From Clitopilus passeckerianus (lineage: Eukaryota > Basidiomycota > Agaricomycetes > Agaricales > Entolomataceae), in assembly GCA_944990035.1 (NCBI GenBank), contig CALYLX010000128.1:930001-994000 (forward strand): DNA of 64,000 nucleotides. The letters run 5' to 3'. Shown one piece after another: positions 11,101-24,849 of this stretch (the stretch's first letter is position 1; every line of letters starts with the position of its first letter). The notes below the pieces were generated by a model. It had not been told where the DNA came from and searched no databases. It saw only the letters and a program-made list of their open reading frames with translations. Position numbers and translations under genes: made by a program.

Positions 11101-11929
11101 CCGAAGTGGACAAGGTTGCACGTTACCATTATGGGCTCAAAGTTGCCTATGAAGCCAAGATCAGGAAAAGGTTCAAGCGTTTGCAACAGAATCCAGATGA
11201 GGCAGATGCGGAGGACGAGGCCACACAGATTCTGGTAGATGGCGTCGTTGGAGAGATGGACTTTGGAGACTTGGTCCATGGAGATGCCGATGAACTCGCA
11301 GCGGAAGATACCGATAGCAGCGATGAAGAAGAATCAGACTCGGATGCTTACGACACGGCCAGCGACGATTCGGACGAGGACAGCGAGGACCATTCCAGTG
11401 AGGAAGGTCGACCCTATATGGCGGCGTCTCAGTCTAGAAACGCAATGGGTCAACTGACACCAAGACGATCTATGTCCCTTCTCACCTCTCCAGTACCCAG
11501 CTCTCGGCTGGAACAGGACCTCCCTCCACTCCCCCCAAACCCAATTGGCTCCCACCCCGAAGGGACCCAAAGCTCCCCAACGATCGCTTCCCCAAGTCGA
11601 CACGCAAGGGCGCTGCAAAAATCTGCATCTGTGTCTCTAAACTCGCCCATAGCACAAAGTCCACCACCTCCACCAAAGATACGGACAAGTGCATTTTCAG
11701 AACAGGGTCATGGGGGACCAGTAAACGGGTCATCGTCTGCTAACAAGCCAGCTCCAAAAGGCAAAAAGAAGGGGATTCAAGCACCTAAAGCGCCTGAACT
11801 AAAACACATCCCAAAATTGTTACCGGTGTTTATCGAAATGGTATGCAGCATTTTGAAAACTCTTCCGGCTTAGCCTAATTAACATATGTGTTCTAGATGC
11901 GACCGTCTTTACGACCTCGTCAACCGTAA
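8189..11929 (+). CDS. PX domain protein with PX-associated and DUF3818 regions (Lec1/YPR097W-like)
   Basis: Large multi-exon gene; clear introns are 9170-9229, 9684-9736, 9834-9885, 10032-10080, 10290-10342 (GC-AG), 10603-10659, 10811-10854 or -10857, and 11841-11896. The order is a Pro-rich N-terminus, the PX-associated helical region (YLKKSLIQLQL...FLKYAFRQFVLTFPF), a PX domain (FIIRTRR, RRYGDFRTLATE, LAKAHPHEQVRPPPP), then the DUF3818 region (FHQFVASD, HGLMPYFMLK, AQPFGGRSLLQRMF, RWIELFLTVVREG). An acidic Ser/Asp stretch and a Pro/Ser-rich tail end in IPKLLPVFIEMMRPSLRPR. PX domains bind phosphoinositides, so a role in endosomal or lipid traffic is inferred. The frame breaks by one base at the T run 10093-10096 between GVLDL and AQPFGG, both of which the family conserves next to each other. 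Confidence 0.85.
10290..10342 (+). other. GC-AG intron in the PX-domain gene
   Basis: The reading passes from MYKADA to AEGINLLIH only if the intron starts GCAAGC and ends TTTCAG (53 nt). No GT donor nearby keeps the frame. GC-AG introns are a known minor spliceosomal class with otherwise strong donors, as here (CAG/GCAAGC). Confidence 0.65.
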
Positions 11930-12111
11930 TTACATTCACACCACCTCTTGGAAGTTATACATCTGCAATTATCAAGGACAGATACCTTTTTCACCCTCGG
12001 TTAATCTAGAAATTCATATAATATCGATGGTAATGCTGTCATATCTACACTAAGCACGTATATGTATCACCTGCGCCATGCATATTGTCACCAGTCATCA
12101 GAAACAGACCA

Positions 12112-14475
12112 TTACAGTCCGCCGAATTCTGCATCGAATGCCTTCTGACTGACCGCACCTCTTTTGACCTTCTTCGCCATCCTTTCCTCTCTGGCCAGCT
12201 CCTCCCAGTCCTCGCCGTCATCCTCACCGTCTCCGGAGACTTCTCCATCCGCTTTATCGCTCATCTCCGAGCCTTCCCCTTCCTTCGAAGCAGATGCGTT
12301 GGCATCCAGCCACTTCCTCTTCCTAACTTTCTTTTCCCTCCTCTTCTCTCTTTCCTCCTTTCTATTCACTTGCCTACTCCAAGAGGCATTTTGCTTCTTA
12401 AGTTGGGAGCGGTTGATTTTGGCTTGCTCGGAGGCTGCTTTCTTTTCTGCCTGGCCGGCTACCCTTTTGGCTTCCTGAGCTTTATCAGCGTATGCAAATG
12501 TATTCCACTGTCATAGTCATGGATTAGCACTGGTATGAAAATCAGAAATGGTGACAAACATCAACATCCGCATCTTGCCAATCTGTTCTATCCACGTCCT
12601 TGAGCTCTGGCATCTTTGGGAGTCGTAGAAGACCGAAGCATTTTGCCACGCCAGTCAGGTCGAGATCGCTTAAGCGGAAAATGTACGATGCTTCATGCTT
12701 AGAATAGGCACGAATGAATGAGACAAATGCTTTTGCCGCCTGGACGGACTAGTCAGTATGGCCGGATGTATACTAAATATAAATAATGTTCACCTGATCA
12801 TGTAGCGCTCGGTCGGTCAGGAGTAACGACCTGATTGCCTCTAGATTCTTTGCCACCTCAGAAACGTCCGGTCGCTCTCCATCATTAACCGCAAGAGCAG
12901 GAGATTCTTTCATGGGGATCTTTCGTATCGACATGAAATCCACGTATTCAGTTTCCCGTCCGCAGAGGAGTACCCAAGCTCTCCCACTCCTTCCAGCTCT
13001 AGCTGTCCGACCGCATCGGTGCGAGAATGCTTTGGGGTCTGATGGTGGGTCAAACTGGATGACAACGTCAACATGCGGGAGGTCAAGGCCACGAGCGGCG
13101 ACGTCAGTCGCGAGCAGAATGGCGGGAGAGTCCGGTGTAGCTGCGCTCGATGCGAATGCAGAGAGAGTACGCGTCCGCGCAGAAGGAGGGATATTGCCGT
13201 GGAGAGAATATAGGGACGCTGAGACGGGGAGGATTGTTGGAAGGATCTGTGCATATAATTAGCACGAAATTTCAAGAAGAGGAAGCACACACTTACTTTG
13301 TAGAAGTAGTCAACGCATGCGCAAGTCGAGAAATACATGATGAACTGAGCCGAGGCATGGGTTCGGACTTCATGCTGTATTATTCGTCCCACTTGCACCA
13401 TCTTCTCTGAGGGTCGACTTCGAAGGTAAAAGTTTTCTAAACTGGAGATAGAATTTAGGCATGCTGATGGACGAGTAGGAGATGAAGATTTTCTTACTTC
13501 GCGGGTATTCGTCGTTCTTCCACTACCTCCGAACTCTTCTTATTTTTGCCTTCAGGTCCATGTGCAACCTTTTTTGACTGCACCTTCACCACTACACGTG
13601 CGGGGTTTCTCAAACCGACCCGAACCAATTCAGAGAGTGCATCTGCATCAGTCATGGTTGCACTAAAGAGTCCCGTCCGCCTCTGCTTTGGTAGATGAAT
13701 GAGGATACGAGTGATTTGCGTCTGGAAACCTAAATCTAGCAGCCTGTCTAGTGTGAATGCATGGTTTGAGATAAGCTAAATTCGAGCATACCGGTCGGCT
13801 TCGTCAAGGACCAAAACTTCCAGCTCCTTCACGCTCACTGATGACCTTCCTTTCCCTAGCAGAAATTCTTCTACGCGACCAGGTGTTCCAATTATGATGT
13901 CTGCTCCTGTACTCAGGAAGCGCTGAACATCCTGCGCTGGAGAAGATTGTGATGAGGACACTAATAAGAGGGGAGATGGGTATTCTTGGTCTTCGGGGGA
14001 TGGGGAACCAGCTTCAGATGAAGAGTCGACGGTCCTGGGTTGAGAAGAGAGGAAGAGAGAAAACACTGCGTGAATCTGTGTTGCTAGCTCTCTACAATGC
14101 CATTCAAAGGATGATCCTTCATAGTAAGCAGCGATAACGGACCTTGTAGGGGAGATGACCAGAGCTCCGACTTCATTCCGCTTGAGCTTTGACTCCCGTC
14201 GAATTAGCCGTTCAAGAATTGGAATCACAAAAGCCAGAGTCTTTCCAGATCCCGTAACAGCTTCAACTACGACGTCTTTGTTTTTCATAAACAGTGGTAT
14301 TGTGGCAGCCTGGACAGGAGTCATCTGGTCGTACCCCATAGACTGGATCACATCCATTCTACAAGACTACCTCAGTTTCAATACAGGTCAATTTAGATCA
14401 CACGCACATCCATGGGGTCAAGGAAGTTGGTAAAGACTTCCATGATCCTGCAAAGCCCGTCGTTGACGCCGACAT
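12112..14475 (-). CDS. SPB4: ATP-dependent rRNA helicase SPB4 (DDX55 family)
   Basis: DEAD-box helicase of late 60S ribosomal subunit assembly in the nucleolus. The start at 14475 gives [15 protein letters not shown], then TPWI joined by the first intron (14407-14359) to [17 protein letters not shown] (Q motif). Further motifs: I AVTGSGKT, Ia SPTRELA (split by an intron at 14142-14092), Ib GTPGRV, II LDEADR, III FSATM, then the second RecA domain with [38 protein letters not shown] and the family-typical [10 protein letters not shown]. The C-terminal extension ([32 protein letters not shown]) and a basic/acidic tail match SPB4. A Ser/Pro-rich insert lies between motifs Ia and Ib. About eight short introns join these pieces. 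The neighbouring NDR kinase begins upstream on the same strand. Confidence 0.93.
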
Positions 14476-14711
14476 CGTTGAGCTCAAGACAAACTGCAAA
14501 AATAGATCTCAAAATATCATGTGGGAACCTTTTTCCTGAAATGGATACTCTCTAAAGTTCCCTGCAAACATTTTTCGTCCAGTTAATGCTACAACAGGCT
14601 TTGAGGTATACAATGAAGCAGAATAAACCAATCCCAATACACGGTCCGTAAGATATACAAGATCAGATAAATGTCCAGGATATATGTTGCTCTCAAACCC
14701 GCAGTTCAGCT

Positions 14712-16705
<1,994 letters not shown>

Positions 16706-16981
16706 TGAAAAGACGGGTCGTGGGGGAAGAGAAGGAGGATCACGACGATACTAGCGAACGGCTGGATGCAGGCCGACGGGCTGGTCCAATTGAAATTGTG
16801 CTCAACGCGTAGCCTGATCCCCATATATCATTTGTTCCAAGTATTGCCATTTTTAGTCCATTTCTAGTTTATCAATTACAGGCAGTGTTATCTGGATGTT
16901 TAGTATACAAGTTACGGTGATGTAGATAAAATCAAGAAATTTGGAAGTATCATAAGGATAATCAGACATGAGTGAAAGGGG

Positions 16982-18398
16982 TCATGTCCCCGCGAAATCC
17001 TGTTCTGACGTTGCCCATCTGTGAGGCGTTGTGCCCAAGTTAGAGTTCCATCCAGTTGATGGTGGGGTAGGCTGCATCGGGAAATTATACGCAGTCTGTG
17101 GGCGCAGCTGAGTCGTGCTTTGGACCGCCCTTAATGGTGTCAATTGCTGGTTTTGTGCAGGGGGATAGAGTGTCGATTGAAGAACTCGAGGCTGATGAGC
17201 GCTCGGGTTATAACTTGAAGAGATATTAGAAGGCACGCTGAAGTGGAGTGTCAGGACCCCGATCCGATTGCCAAGCACTACGGACTCACTATTGAGACTG
17301 CCTTGGTCGTGTAGGAGGTATCGATGAAGGAACGTGTGCAGAAACAGCAGGACTGTAAATTTCGGAATCATCAGCGCCCGGGATCTCATCTGCAATCAGA
17401 ATGGTGCCTCACTTGTAGAACGCACTTGCATCAAATGTTAAGGGCTTTGGTGGTTCGTAAGTGTTGTTCACCGCTCTGTTCTGTAGCTGAGGTATATTGT
17501 TTATCATTGGAGGGACCAACAGGGGTTTCGCCTGTGGTTGTTGTGTTGGGGGAGTAAAAGTCCTCGTGGGTTGCTGGTAGTACTGCTGTGATGGCGAGGC
17601 TCGTGCGGGAGCAGAAGGAGGTGTTGATATCCTAAGAGGGTATATATTCACGACCGGATTCTGTTGGTTTGTTTCCAGTTGTGTGTAAGATTGTGCAGGA
17701 TATGTCTGCTGCTGGGGGTATGATTGCTGGGTGAACGTTTGTTGAGGGAATGTCTGTTGCGGGTATGACTGTTGCGGGTATGACTGCTGGGGATAGGTCT
17801 GCTGAGGAGGGAAGGGTTGAGCCTGCTGTGGTGTCAGAGGAGTCTGTTGTTCTGGTATCGTGGGCATCAGCGGCGACGGGGGCAAAGAATCCGAGGGATT
17901 GTAGCTCAAGGTGACCACATTCTCAGCCAGGGGCTCAACAGCCTGGAAGGGAGGTGGAGGCGAGATGTCGTTCTGAGGCTCATCGGCGTCTGTTACGGAT
18001 GCCTTGGATCCTTTTTGTGGCCAGCTCGATGTTGCCTCCTGCCTCTTTGATTGGTTTTGGATATCGTTACTGTCCCCAGAAGATTTATTGCGCTTATGGA
18101 TGCGCAAAGGTTGGACGGCAGGAAGGCCACTGCTTGGCCGTCCTGGGGTAGGTAAAGGGCGTCTTGATGAAGAAGGTCTTCTATCAACACTCGAGCTTCC
18201 AGCAGAAGACCCTTGATTTCCAGTCTGAACAACAGAAGCGTTGGCTTCGAACACAGCTTCGTCCCACACCTCCCACTCATCACTATTCGGCCGATTGTTC
18301 TGAGGATGGTGAGCCGAAAGCGCTATTGCATGTGAAGTTTTTTGGTCAAATTCCTGTTCCGTATAAGCTGGGGGAGGGAGTTCGTCTGGGTTGCTCAT
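16982..18398 (-). CDS. Pro/Gln-rich protein with an N-terminal PPPAY motif
   Basis: No named family recognised. Three exons: a long first exon (to about 17414) and two short ones reached by a 60-nt intron and a second intron near 17240-17290. The N-terminus MSNPDELPPPAYTEQEFDQK carries a PY motif (PPxY), which in other proteins binds WW domains, for example those of Rsp5/Nedd4 ligases. A Ser/Arg-rich section follows, then a Gln/Tyr/Pro repeat region built on SYPQQ and TYPQQ units, and an acid-poor tail ending in HRWATSEQDFAGT. Most of it is probably disordered. It lies just upstream of the NDR kinase on the same strand, 276 bp away; whether the two are linked in function is unknown. Confidence 0.7.
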
Positions 18399-18694
18399 TG
18401 CAGCAGAGAGAGGATGGTGAAAGTCAGAGTGAAAGCGATAACAATCCCGTTTTATTGCGACACCATCAGCTGGCCTTCAGATTCAGGGACAAGCCCGTGT
18501 GTGTGGGTACACTGCTCTCCAAGCACAGCAGCTGCCCGGTCGGCGAGGAGTTCAGGTCATGGGCCTCATGACTGTCGGTGGAGGCTGTGCCTTATGATTA
18601 TCATTTTCGCACTCTGACAATGAAACGTGCAATCTTTTGTAAGATTTGGTTCTCTAAATCTTGTACATATTATAGAAATACATCCAACCAAATT

Positions 18695-20622
18695 TCATAC
18701 CTCAATGCCCTCCAAGTTTGTGCCCTATAGAAAGAGACAGTCAGTGTTGTCGCTCCAAAGTGCAGATTGGCCGCACTTCACTTACCAGTTTTGGTAGCCG
18801 AAGGTAAACGTCCGTACCTGTCCAAGAGATTTCAGTCAACACGCTGCACCGCTCGCCGGTTTACTTACCCCACCCGTCCAATGATATCAGTTGGAGAGAA
18901 CCTCCAAAGTACCTGCGCCACAGCAGCTTCTTAACGCCAAAAACTAAACCATTTATGAACAAGAACAACTCACGTTGCGAAAATATTGCTCATAGGAAGT
19001 CCAATGCCAATTCTCGGATGCGGCCCGACACCTGCCTCTGTCTCCGGATTATTCGGACTGTTTTGAATATCCTTCTCAACATGCGCCAACAGCCCGCTTC
19101 TCCACCTGCCCAACTGCTCTCCAACAGTAGCCTTAAGCCCCTGCGGACTCGAACTGAAGGATCGGAGAGCTCCAAGTCGCGAGCCCTCCAGTCGTGTTGC
19201 ATTCCTTACATGAGAGAATGAAAACAGAATTGCTGGATCATCCACGGGTTTTTTGTCGATTCGAAGCCCTCCCCCTAAGAATTCAGAAATGAGAATCGCA
19301 TGGCAGTTGGACGTGGGTGAGAAATGAATTACCTTGGTCTGATATTCGAATTCCTATGTCGTTCACGCCTTCAGTGACGGTCGCACGTATCGGGGGAAGG
19401 GTGTCCGCTTCCCAGTTATGCGCAGCGGTCGCTCGCATCGACTGTGATTATATCTTGTGAGCGGGAGCCATCACGTCAAAGTTCAAGCGGCTTACATTCT
19501 TGAGTAATTCGAAAACGACGTACCTACACAGTCATGTTAGCGATGGTTTATCAGAAGAGGTGAGGATAACTCACTCTAATTGCTCCTTGATGTAAGGAAA
19601 GCTGGCATTCATATGCCCATCCACAACAACCTCTGGCCACTGTGTATGCCTCGCGGCACGGCCAGAATTCTCGTCTTCGATGGGCTGCTCCCTCAATAAC
19701 TTGATACATCTTTCCAAACTCCTCCTCACGCTCAATCCCGTAAAAATAATGCCGACATGCGGCTCTGTTTGGGAGCCACTGTCTGATTTTGCATGTGCTT
19801 CTGATAGAGCAAGGTGGTGTTCGGCTAGGACTCGTCGTGATATCCGGGAAATGAGCATCCGGCGCATGAAGGCATCGAGTTGGTCTGGGGGAAGGAATGG
19901 GGAGGATAAGGAGAGACCTAGAGATAGACTCGGAATAACAGTTGCACTGCGAGATGGTGAGCGAGCGAAGAAGAGGAGTGAATCAATCCTCACTGCTCGG
20001 TTAACATTCGGTGCAGGAAACGACAAAATTCAATGTTCTCTGAGAGTGTCGTGATTTGTGGATATCGTCGGAATCTATTGAAGTTTGTTGGTCATGTTGA
20101 GGTACTGAGAGAGAGCGAAACACCATACTGCTCAAATGCAGACCAATACAACTATGAGTCAAAACCCCAGTCAAACAAGTGTGGGCTAGCTGGTGTAAAA
20201 CGTTATACACACCTCGTAGACCTTTGCTACCCCCTCCTGCGTTACAACGACATAGGGAAGCGCTTGCAGATCTCGTAGTCGATGTGCTATTCGGACTGGC
20301 AGCTCTGTCCTCACATAGTTTGCACTCTTACCAAACTTTGTCAGGACTTGCAGGTCAAAATTAGCGCAAAGATTGAAACCTTTATGAGTCTGTCTTCATC
20401 CATAGATCGGCCGAAGAATACCTGGCAAGTTATGTGTGAGCATCGATATCATGGTAGGGATGATGCACCGTGTACAAGCTGCCTGAGCGTCAATCTCTTT
20501 GCCTCCTTCGCAGCATAAAGCTCCAGTTGGCGGTTTTGATAGAAATGCAGCGCTGTTGACACTCTTCGAACGGCATTATGTCTGTAAGACAGCCTTAGAG
20601 CTGGACTATGAAGCGATAGCAT
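18695..20622 (-). CDS. Mitochondrial PDK/BCKDK-family protein kinase (Pkp type)
   Basis: Kinase of the mitochondrial pyruvate or branched-chain ketoacid dehydrogenase complex. The start at 20622 gives MLSLHSPALRLSYRHNAVRR, a basic, acid-free leader fitting mitochondrial import. Next come FYQNRQLELYA, LTLRQLVFFGRS, YVRTELPVRIAHRL, LPYVVVTQEGVAKVYELYWSAFE, FCRFLHRMLTEHATVIP and a helical domain (DQLDAFMRRMLISRISRRVLAEHHLAL). The GHKL ATPase part shows the N box VFELLKNSMRAT, G1 SDQGGGL and G2 GIGLPMSNIFATYFGGSL. The end is GWGTDVYLRLPKLGTNLEGIEV. The VVTQEGVAKVYE signature resembles fungal Pkp1; PDK and BCKDK cannot be separated with certainty by eye. At least eight introns. Confidence 0.88.
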
Positions 20623-20784
20623 TGCCAGAGACCATTGAGATATTGAGTCAACGCATTGCCCTTTCGCTTCATTGCCAGGTTCGACATGATGCTCTCGCCC
20701 GATCCGGCTACGCTTACGGCCGACTCTCCGATAATATTATGTAATCAGCACCGTGTACAGAGGTTACTATATATGGTAATCACC

Positions 20785-21789
20785 CTAAAGAATACCCTCA
20801 GATTTCAATGCTCCCATTATCAAGTACGCTGAACGACGGTCTCTATCAATTCCAGTCCAGTCGCCGGGCTTTGTTGTTGGAATGTCTTCATCGCCGTAAG
20901 CATATATGTCGTCGGAATCTGGTTTGGGCTTTTGAGCTTCAGCTTCTTGTTGACTTCGAGCCTGTTCTTCTTGCTCGCGGTCCCAAAGGACATCTTCCCA
21001 TTGAGTATCGCTGATAGTCACAGCTACTGTTTTCGCGTCTCTGATATTTGGGAGAACAGATGTCAAGAGATTTGACAGCAGCTCGGAAGTTCCGTCGGCG
21101 ACAGGTGAATGCAACAAGGGTAATGGAAGGTACTCGGCCTGTGGTCGATTTAGTTGGTGGCAAAGGAAGAGAATAGAGTCCAACTAACCTCTAGAAGCAT
21201 GCCCTTTATTGCACCACCTGCAAGTATAACATTTCCAACTCGAACCACCCAATCACTACCGATAGCAAAAATGTAGCCTTCAATAGTCAGCTGAGGACCA
21301 CCAACAGCTTGTCCAGGGCCTCGGGGAGCAGCTGCAGCCGTTTGTCTCGTTGAGATCCATCGTGCTTTGAGATGAGCTAACAGCTGTTCCAATGCACCTG
21401 GTGGGCTGATGGTCAAGAATGTAGTGCGGTAGTGTGTAGGGCTTTGCAGATACGCAAGCTCCTGGCCTGGAGGTGCTGCTGCCAGAACATCCGCTCTTGT
21501 AGGTGCCAAAGGGTCCTCAAGTAGCACGAAAACGTTTTCTTCCATCGTCAGCGCGCAAATATTTCGTTCTGCTTGCAGTTGGATCCCTGGTATTTGACCA
21601 AGCGTTGAACGGTAAGATCGAACCGAGAGATGCCATTTTCCTCTGATGACGCCCTGGCTATTAATGAGCTTGTAGCAGAAAGATCGTTGCTTCGGTATTT
21701 ACATTATGGTTGATCATTATGTTGTCCTTGACGAGGTTAATGCCATGTGTGGGTGCGTTTACCCATCGAGCTAAGCCAGTGAAGCCCAT
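20785..21789 (-). CDS. MED20: Mediator complex subunit 20 (TRF-like head module protein)
   Basis: Subunit of the Mediator head, which bridges activators and RNA polymerase II. Three exons. The start at 21789 gives MGFTGLARWVNAP, the usual MED20 opening (MGVxxL). A short intron (GTAAAT to CCAG) leads to GVIRGKWHLSVRSYRST, with the W-H-L-S-x-R-S-Y/F-R pattern of the family. Exon 2 holds LTIEGYIFAIGSDWVVRVGNVILAGGAIKGMLLE, the TBP-related fold core. After a 52-nt intron comes AEYLPLPLLHSPVADGTSELL and an acidic tail. The gene is divergent from ORC4 with 129 bp between start codons. A second Mediator gene, MED17, lies 13 kb away. Confidence 0.9.
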
Positions 21790-21822
21790 TCGACGGCGGC
21801 GATGGTGGTGGGCTCGTTCAGA

Positions 21823-21855
21823 GCGCCAAAACGCGTCTTGTCACGCTTCACGCGT
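21823..21855 (+). promoter_or_regulatory. E2F-like site followed by two MCB (ACGCGT) elements before ORC4
   Basis: GCGCCAAA (21823-21830, reverse complement TTTGGCGC, an E2F-type core) is followed at once by ACGCGT (21831-21836), and a second ACGCGT lies at 21850-21855. These match the binding sites of MBF/E2F-class G1/S regulators. They sit in the 129 bp between the MED20 and ORC4 start codons, 60-95 bp before the chosen ORC4 start. Confidence 0.55.
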
Positions 21856-21918
21856 CAGCCGCTGGTCACTCATTTGTCGCCAGCATTGTTCTCAATTGCC
21901 TCCTTCTCGACAACGACC

Positions 21919-24654
21919 ATGCCTCCCAAACGAAAAACTGCTCCTGAGCCTGCAGAAGAGTCACCAAGGAAGCGGGCAACACGCTCAACAGCTTCAGGGA
22001 CTCCTACGGTAGTGGCTAGGGTCACCAGGTCCACCTCTCAGGCTACACCAGCACCAGAAACACCAACGAAAGCGAAAGTCATCAGGACTTATGGCAGGAA
22101 ACAGAAGGATGTATCTCCGGCCAAACCAGCTCAGAAGGAAGACATAGATCACGATGAGCTCGATCTCCTTTCTCCCAAGAATGTCAAGCACGAGGCAATG
22201 CGTACAACAAGGAAGGCTGCCACCCCATTCCACAGCGCTGAAAATTTATCAACACCGCGGACAAACAGACGAGTACGCAGCCTGGTTGAACATGTTGCAA
22301 AGCTCGAAGCGAAGACCCGAACGCCAACCAAGGCCAAATCTCCCTTGAAGAGATCAGAGGAACTACCACCTGATTCGGAGGACGAGCCGCGTAGTCTACC
22401 GCCTACACCGTCCCCTACCAAAGCTCGAGGGGTCAAGAGGACATATTCGAAGAAGGAAACATCTAAAATTACGGCCACCGAGCCTGCACGTCGCACTAGA
22501 ACAAAACAAGCGCCTGAGCCAGAACCCGAAGAGTCCGAGAGCGAAGCCGACGTACCCTCTCCACCGCCTTCACCCACGAAATCCCGCAGTCCCAAAAAAC
22601 CCGCAACAAGCCTGAAAACGACCGTTGACTCCACCCCGACTCAAAGAGCAGCTCGTCGCACTCAGCCAGAGCCAGAGCCTGAACCATCCGAACGAGATAG
22701 CGAGTCCGATGCCCCTTCTCCTCCACCGTCACCCTCCAAATCAAAGTCCCGAAAGGATCAACAGACTTCTGTTGTTGTTGAAGTACCAGCGTCCCCTACG
22801 AAGAATGTTCTCTCTGCGATACCCTCCCGACTAAGGCCTGACGCCTCGGACCTATCCAGCCCTGTTACAACCCCCCGCAAACCCAAAGCGGTTTCACCGT
22901 TTATTCTCCCTCAAGAAACGCCTACACAAGATCGATTTACGGAAATTCCCTCTTCCCCCGTCAGCTTCCCCCTTCCCCCAATAAGCAGAAACAACAGTAT
23001 AGTGGCAGGGCACTCCCTGGACATCTACATCCCTGCCTCAATGCTCAAAAGAGAGCAATTATTCGCAGCCTACGTGAACCCGCTGTTTTTGCTGAGCCAA
23101 CGGACGCAGAAGAAAGCACTGCAAACGAGATTGCGTTCCAGCAGCTTTCAAAGTTATTAGAAGCCACTGTGTCACGAGGAGAAAGTAATAGTTGTCTTCT
23201 AATTGGACCTCGAGGCGGTGGGAAGTCGTCCGTAAGTCGCCTCCCGGATTCCGGGCTTCTGTGTAAACGCTGACCTACCGGCCAGATTGCAAAACAATGC
23301 CTCTCAAACGTTTCTTCCTCCAAACCAGTCATCATCCGGTTAAATGGATACACTCAACCGTCCGACCGACTCGCGATGCGAGAAATAGCTGTACAGCTCC
23401 GTGAGCAAATCGGGCCTTCCCTAAAGTCATTCGGTGAAGTCTTCACCAGTCTTGGAGAAGAAATCGAGAACGGCGATGAAGAAGAGGATGTCGACATGTC
23501 CCAAGCATCCAAAATGGCACTCCCGCCTTCGTCGCATCTCCCTGCTCTCATATCTGTCCTGCCGAACCTTCCTCGACCCGTCGTAGTTGTTCTAGACGCG
23601 TTCGACCTTTTTGCGCTGCACCCGCGTCAGTCGCTGCTTTATTGTCTGTTCGACACCGTCCAGAGTTGTCATACTACAAAAGGCACGAAAGGTCTCTTGG
23701 TAGTAGGGTTGACCACAAGGATCGACACTATCACCACTTTAGAGAAACGCGTCAAGAGCCGGTTTTCTGGACGAATGTTGAGGTGTGCACCCCCACTAAA
23801 GTTGGAGGATTGGGAAGGATATGTTCGGAAAAGCCTGTTGGCCCCAATAGAGAAGACAGAACATGTGGAGACGAATGAAGAAACTCTGGAAGAGTGGTCG
23901 ACTCATTGGAAAGCGGCTGCGGAGGAGTTTGTGAACAACGCCAGTGTACAAAACATATTCCGCCAGTCCCATGCTGTTGCTCAAGAGATCATGCTATTGA
24001 GTAAACTCTTGGTATGGTCACCCGTGATTCTCCACTGCACCATGGCCTAACTAGAGCATTCAAGCTTCCCGTCATAGCAAACCTTTCACCAGCCAGTCCA
24101 ACCCCTTCAATCTCAGCTCTAGAACGTGCTGCTACCCTACAACGCGCACGGCCTCAATTCCCAATGTTGTACGGTACGCATGCCCTGTATCCTTCAAAAG
24201 CTGGTCTCAAGCTCATGATTACTACAGCTCTACCATACCCTCATCTGAGCCTACTTATTGCAAGTGTCCACGTCGACACCGCTGGCCACAACATCTTCAC
24301 GTTTGAGATGTTGCATACCCATTTCCGCGACCAACTCCGCGCTTCCACGTCAGCACCAGTCCAACTGAACGGTGGAAGTATTGGTATGATGAAATGTAGC
24401 CGACAAGTTCTCCTAGCAGTAAGCCATACATACCCCCAGCAATTGGTGCACTCTTCAAAGTTCTCACATTTGTACAGGCTTTCGAGAATTTGATAGAATC
24501 CAAACTATTCATATCAACAACAGCGTATACCTCCAATGTAGGTAAAGAATTTGCAAAGTATCGCTCGGCAGTCGGGAGGGTGGAGATTAGGAAGGCAGTT
24601 GAGCAGGCAGGTCGAATCGACCTCAAAAAATGGTTGACGAAGGCGACAACATAG
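21919..24654 (+). CDS. ORC4: Origin recognition complex subunit 4
   Basis: AAA+ subunit of the ORC complex that marks replication origins. I chose ATG 21919 (MPPKRKTAPEPAEES) over in-frame ATG 21802, because the stretch between them carries regulatory sites and only 12 bp would separate it from MED20. A long basic, Ser/Pro/Glu-rich N-terminus with many SPTK/SPSK motifs leads to the AAA+ core HLHPCLNAQKRAIIRSL, Walker A GPRGGGKSS, Walker B VVVLDAFDLF and EKRVKSRFSGR. The winged-helix part is LASV-like: LPYPHLSLLIASVHVDTAGH, FTFEMLHTHFRDQLR and GSIGMMKCSRQVLLAAFENLI. Introns include 24001-24056 and a probable one at about 22891-22985 or -22997; the latter has a weak donor, so that junction is uncertain. 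Walker B has Ala where many ORC4 proteins have Glu. Confidence 0.9.
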
Positions 24655-24849
24655 CGGATTGCGGATGTACTTGTATGAACTAGCAATGTAAAGGAAGGAG
24701 GAAGTGAAAGAAACCAAAAAAGATAACGGCTTGGATATGAAATGCGACGGAATCTCCTCCAACCAACTCTAACAAGCGACGCCCACATTGCCTGACCTGG
24801 TGAGGGATGAGCATTAGTGTGGACCCGACAAAACCTAAGTACGAGACAG

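Noticed and set aside
21802..21918. Upstream in-frame ATG for ORC4 (MVVGSFRAPKRV)
   Set aside because: It lies 13 bp from the MED20 start and its codons run over the E2F/MCB-like sites; the downstream ATG fits better.
22891..23042. Apparent frameshift in ORC4
   Set aside because: An intron from GTTTCA (22891) to TAAG (22985) or CAACAG (22997) restores the frame, so no base error is needed, though the donor is weak.
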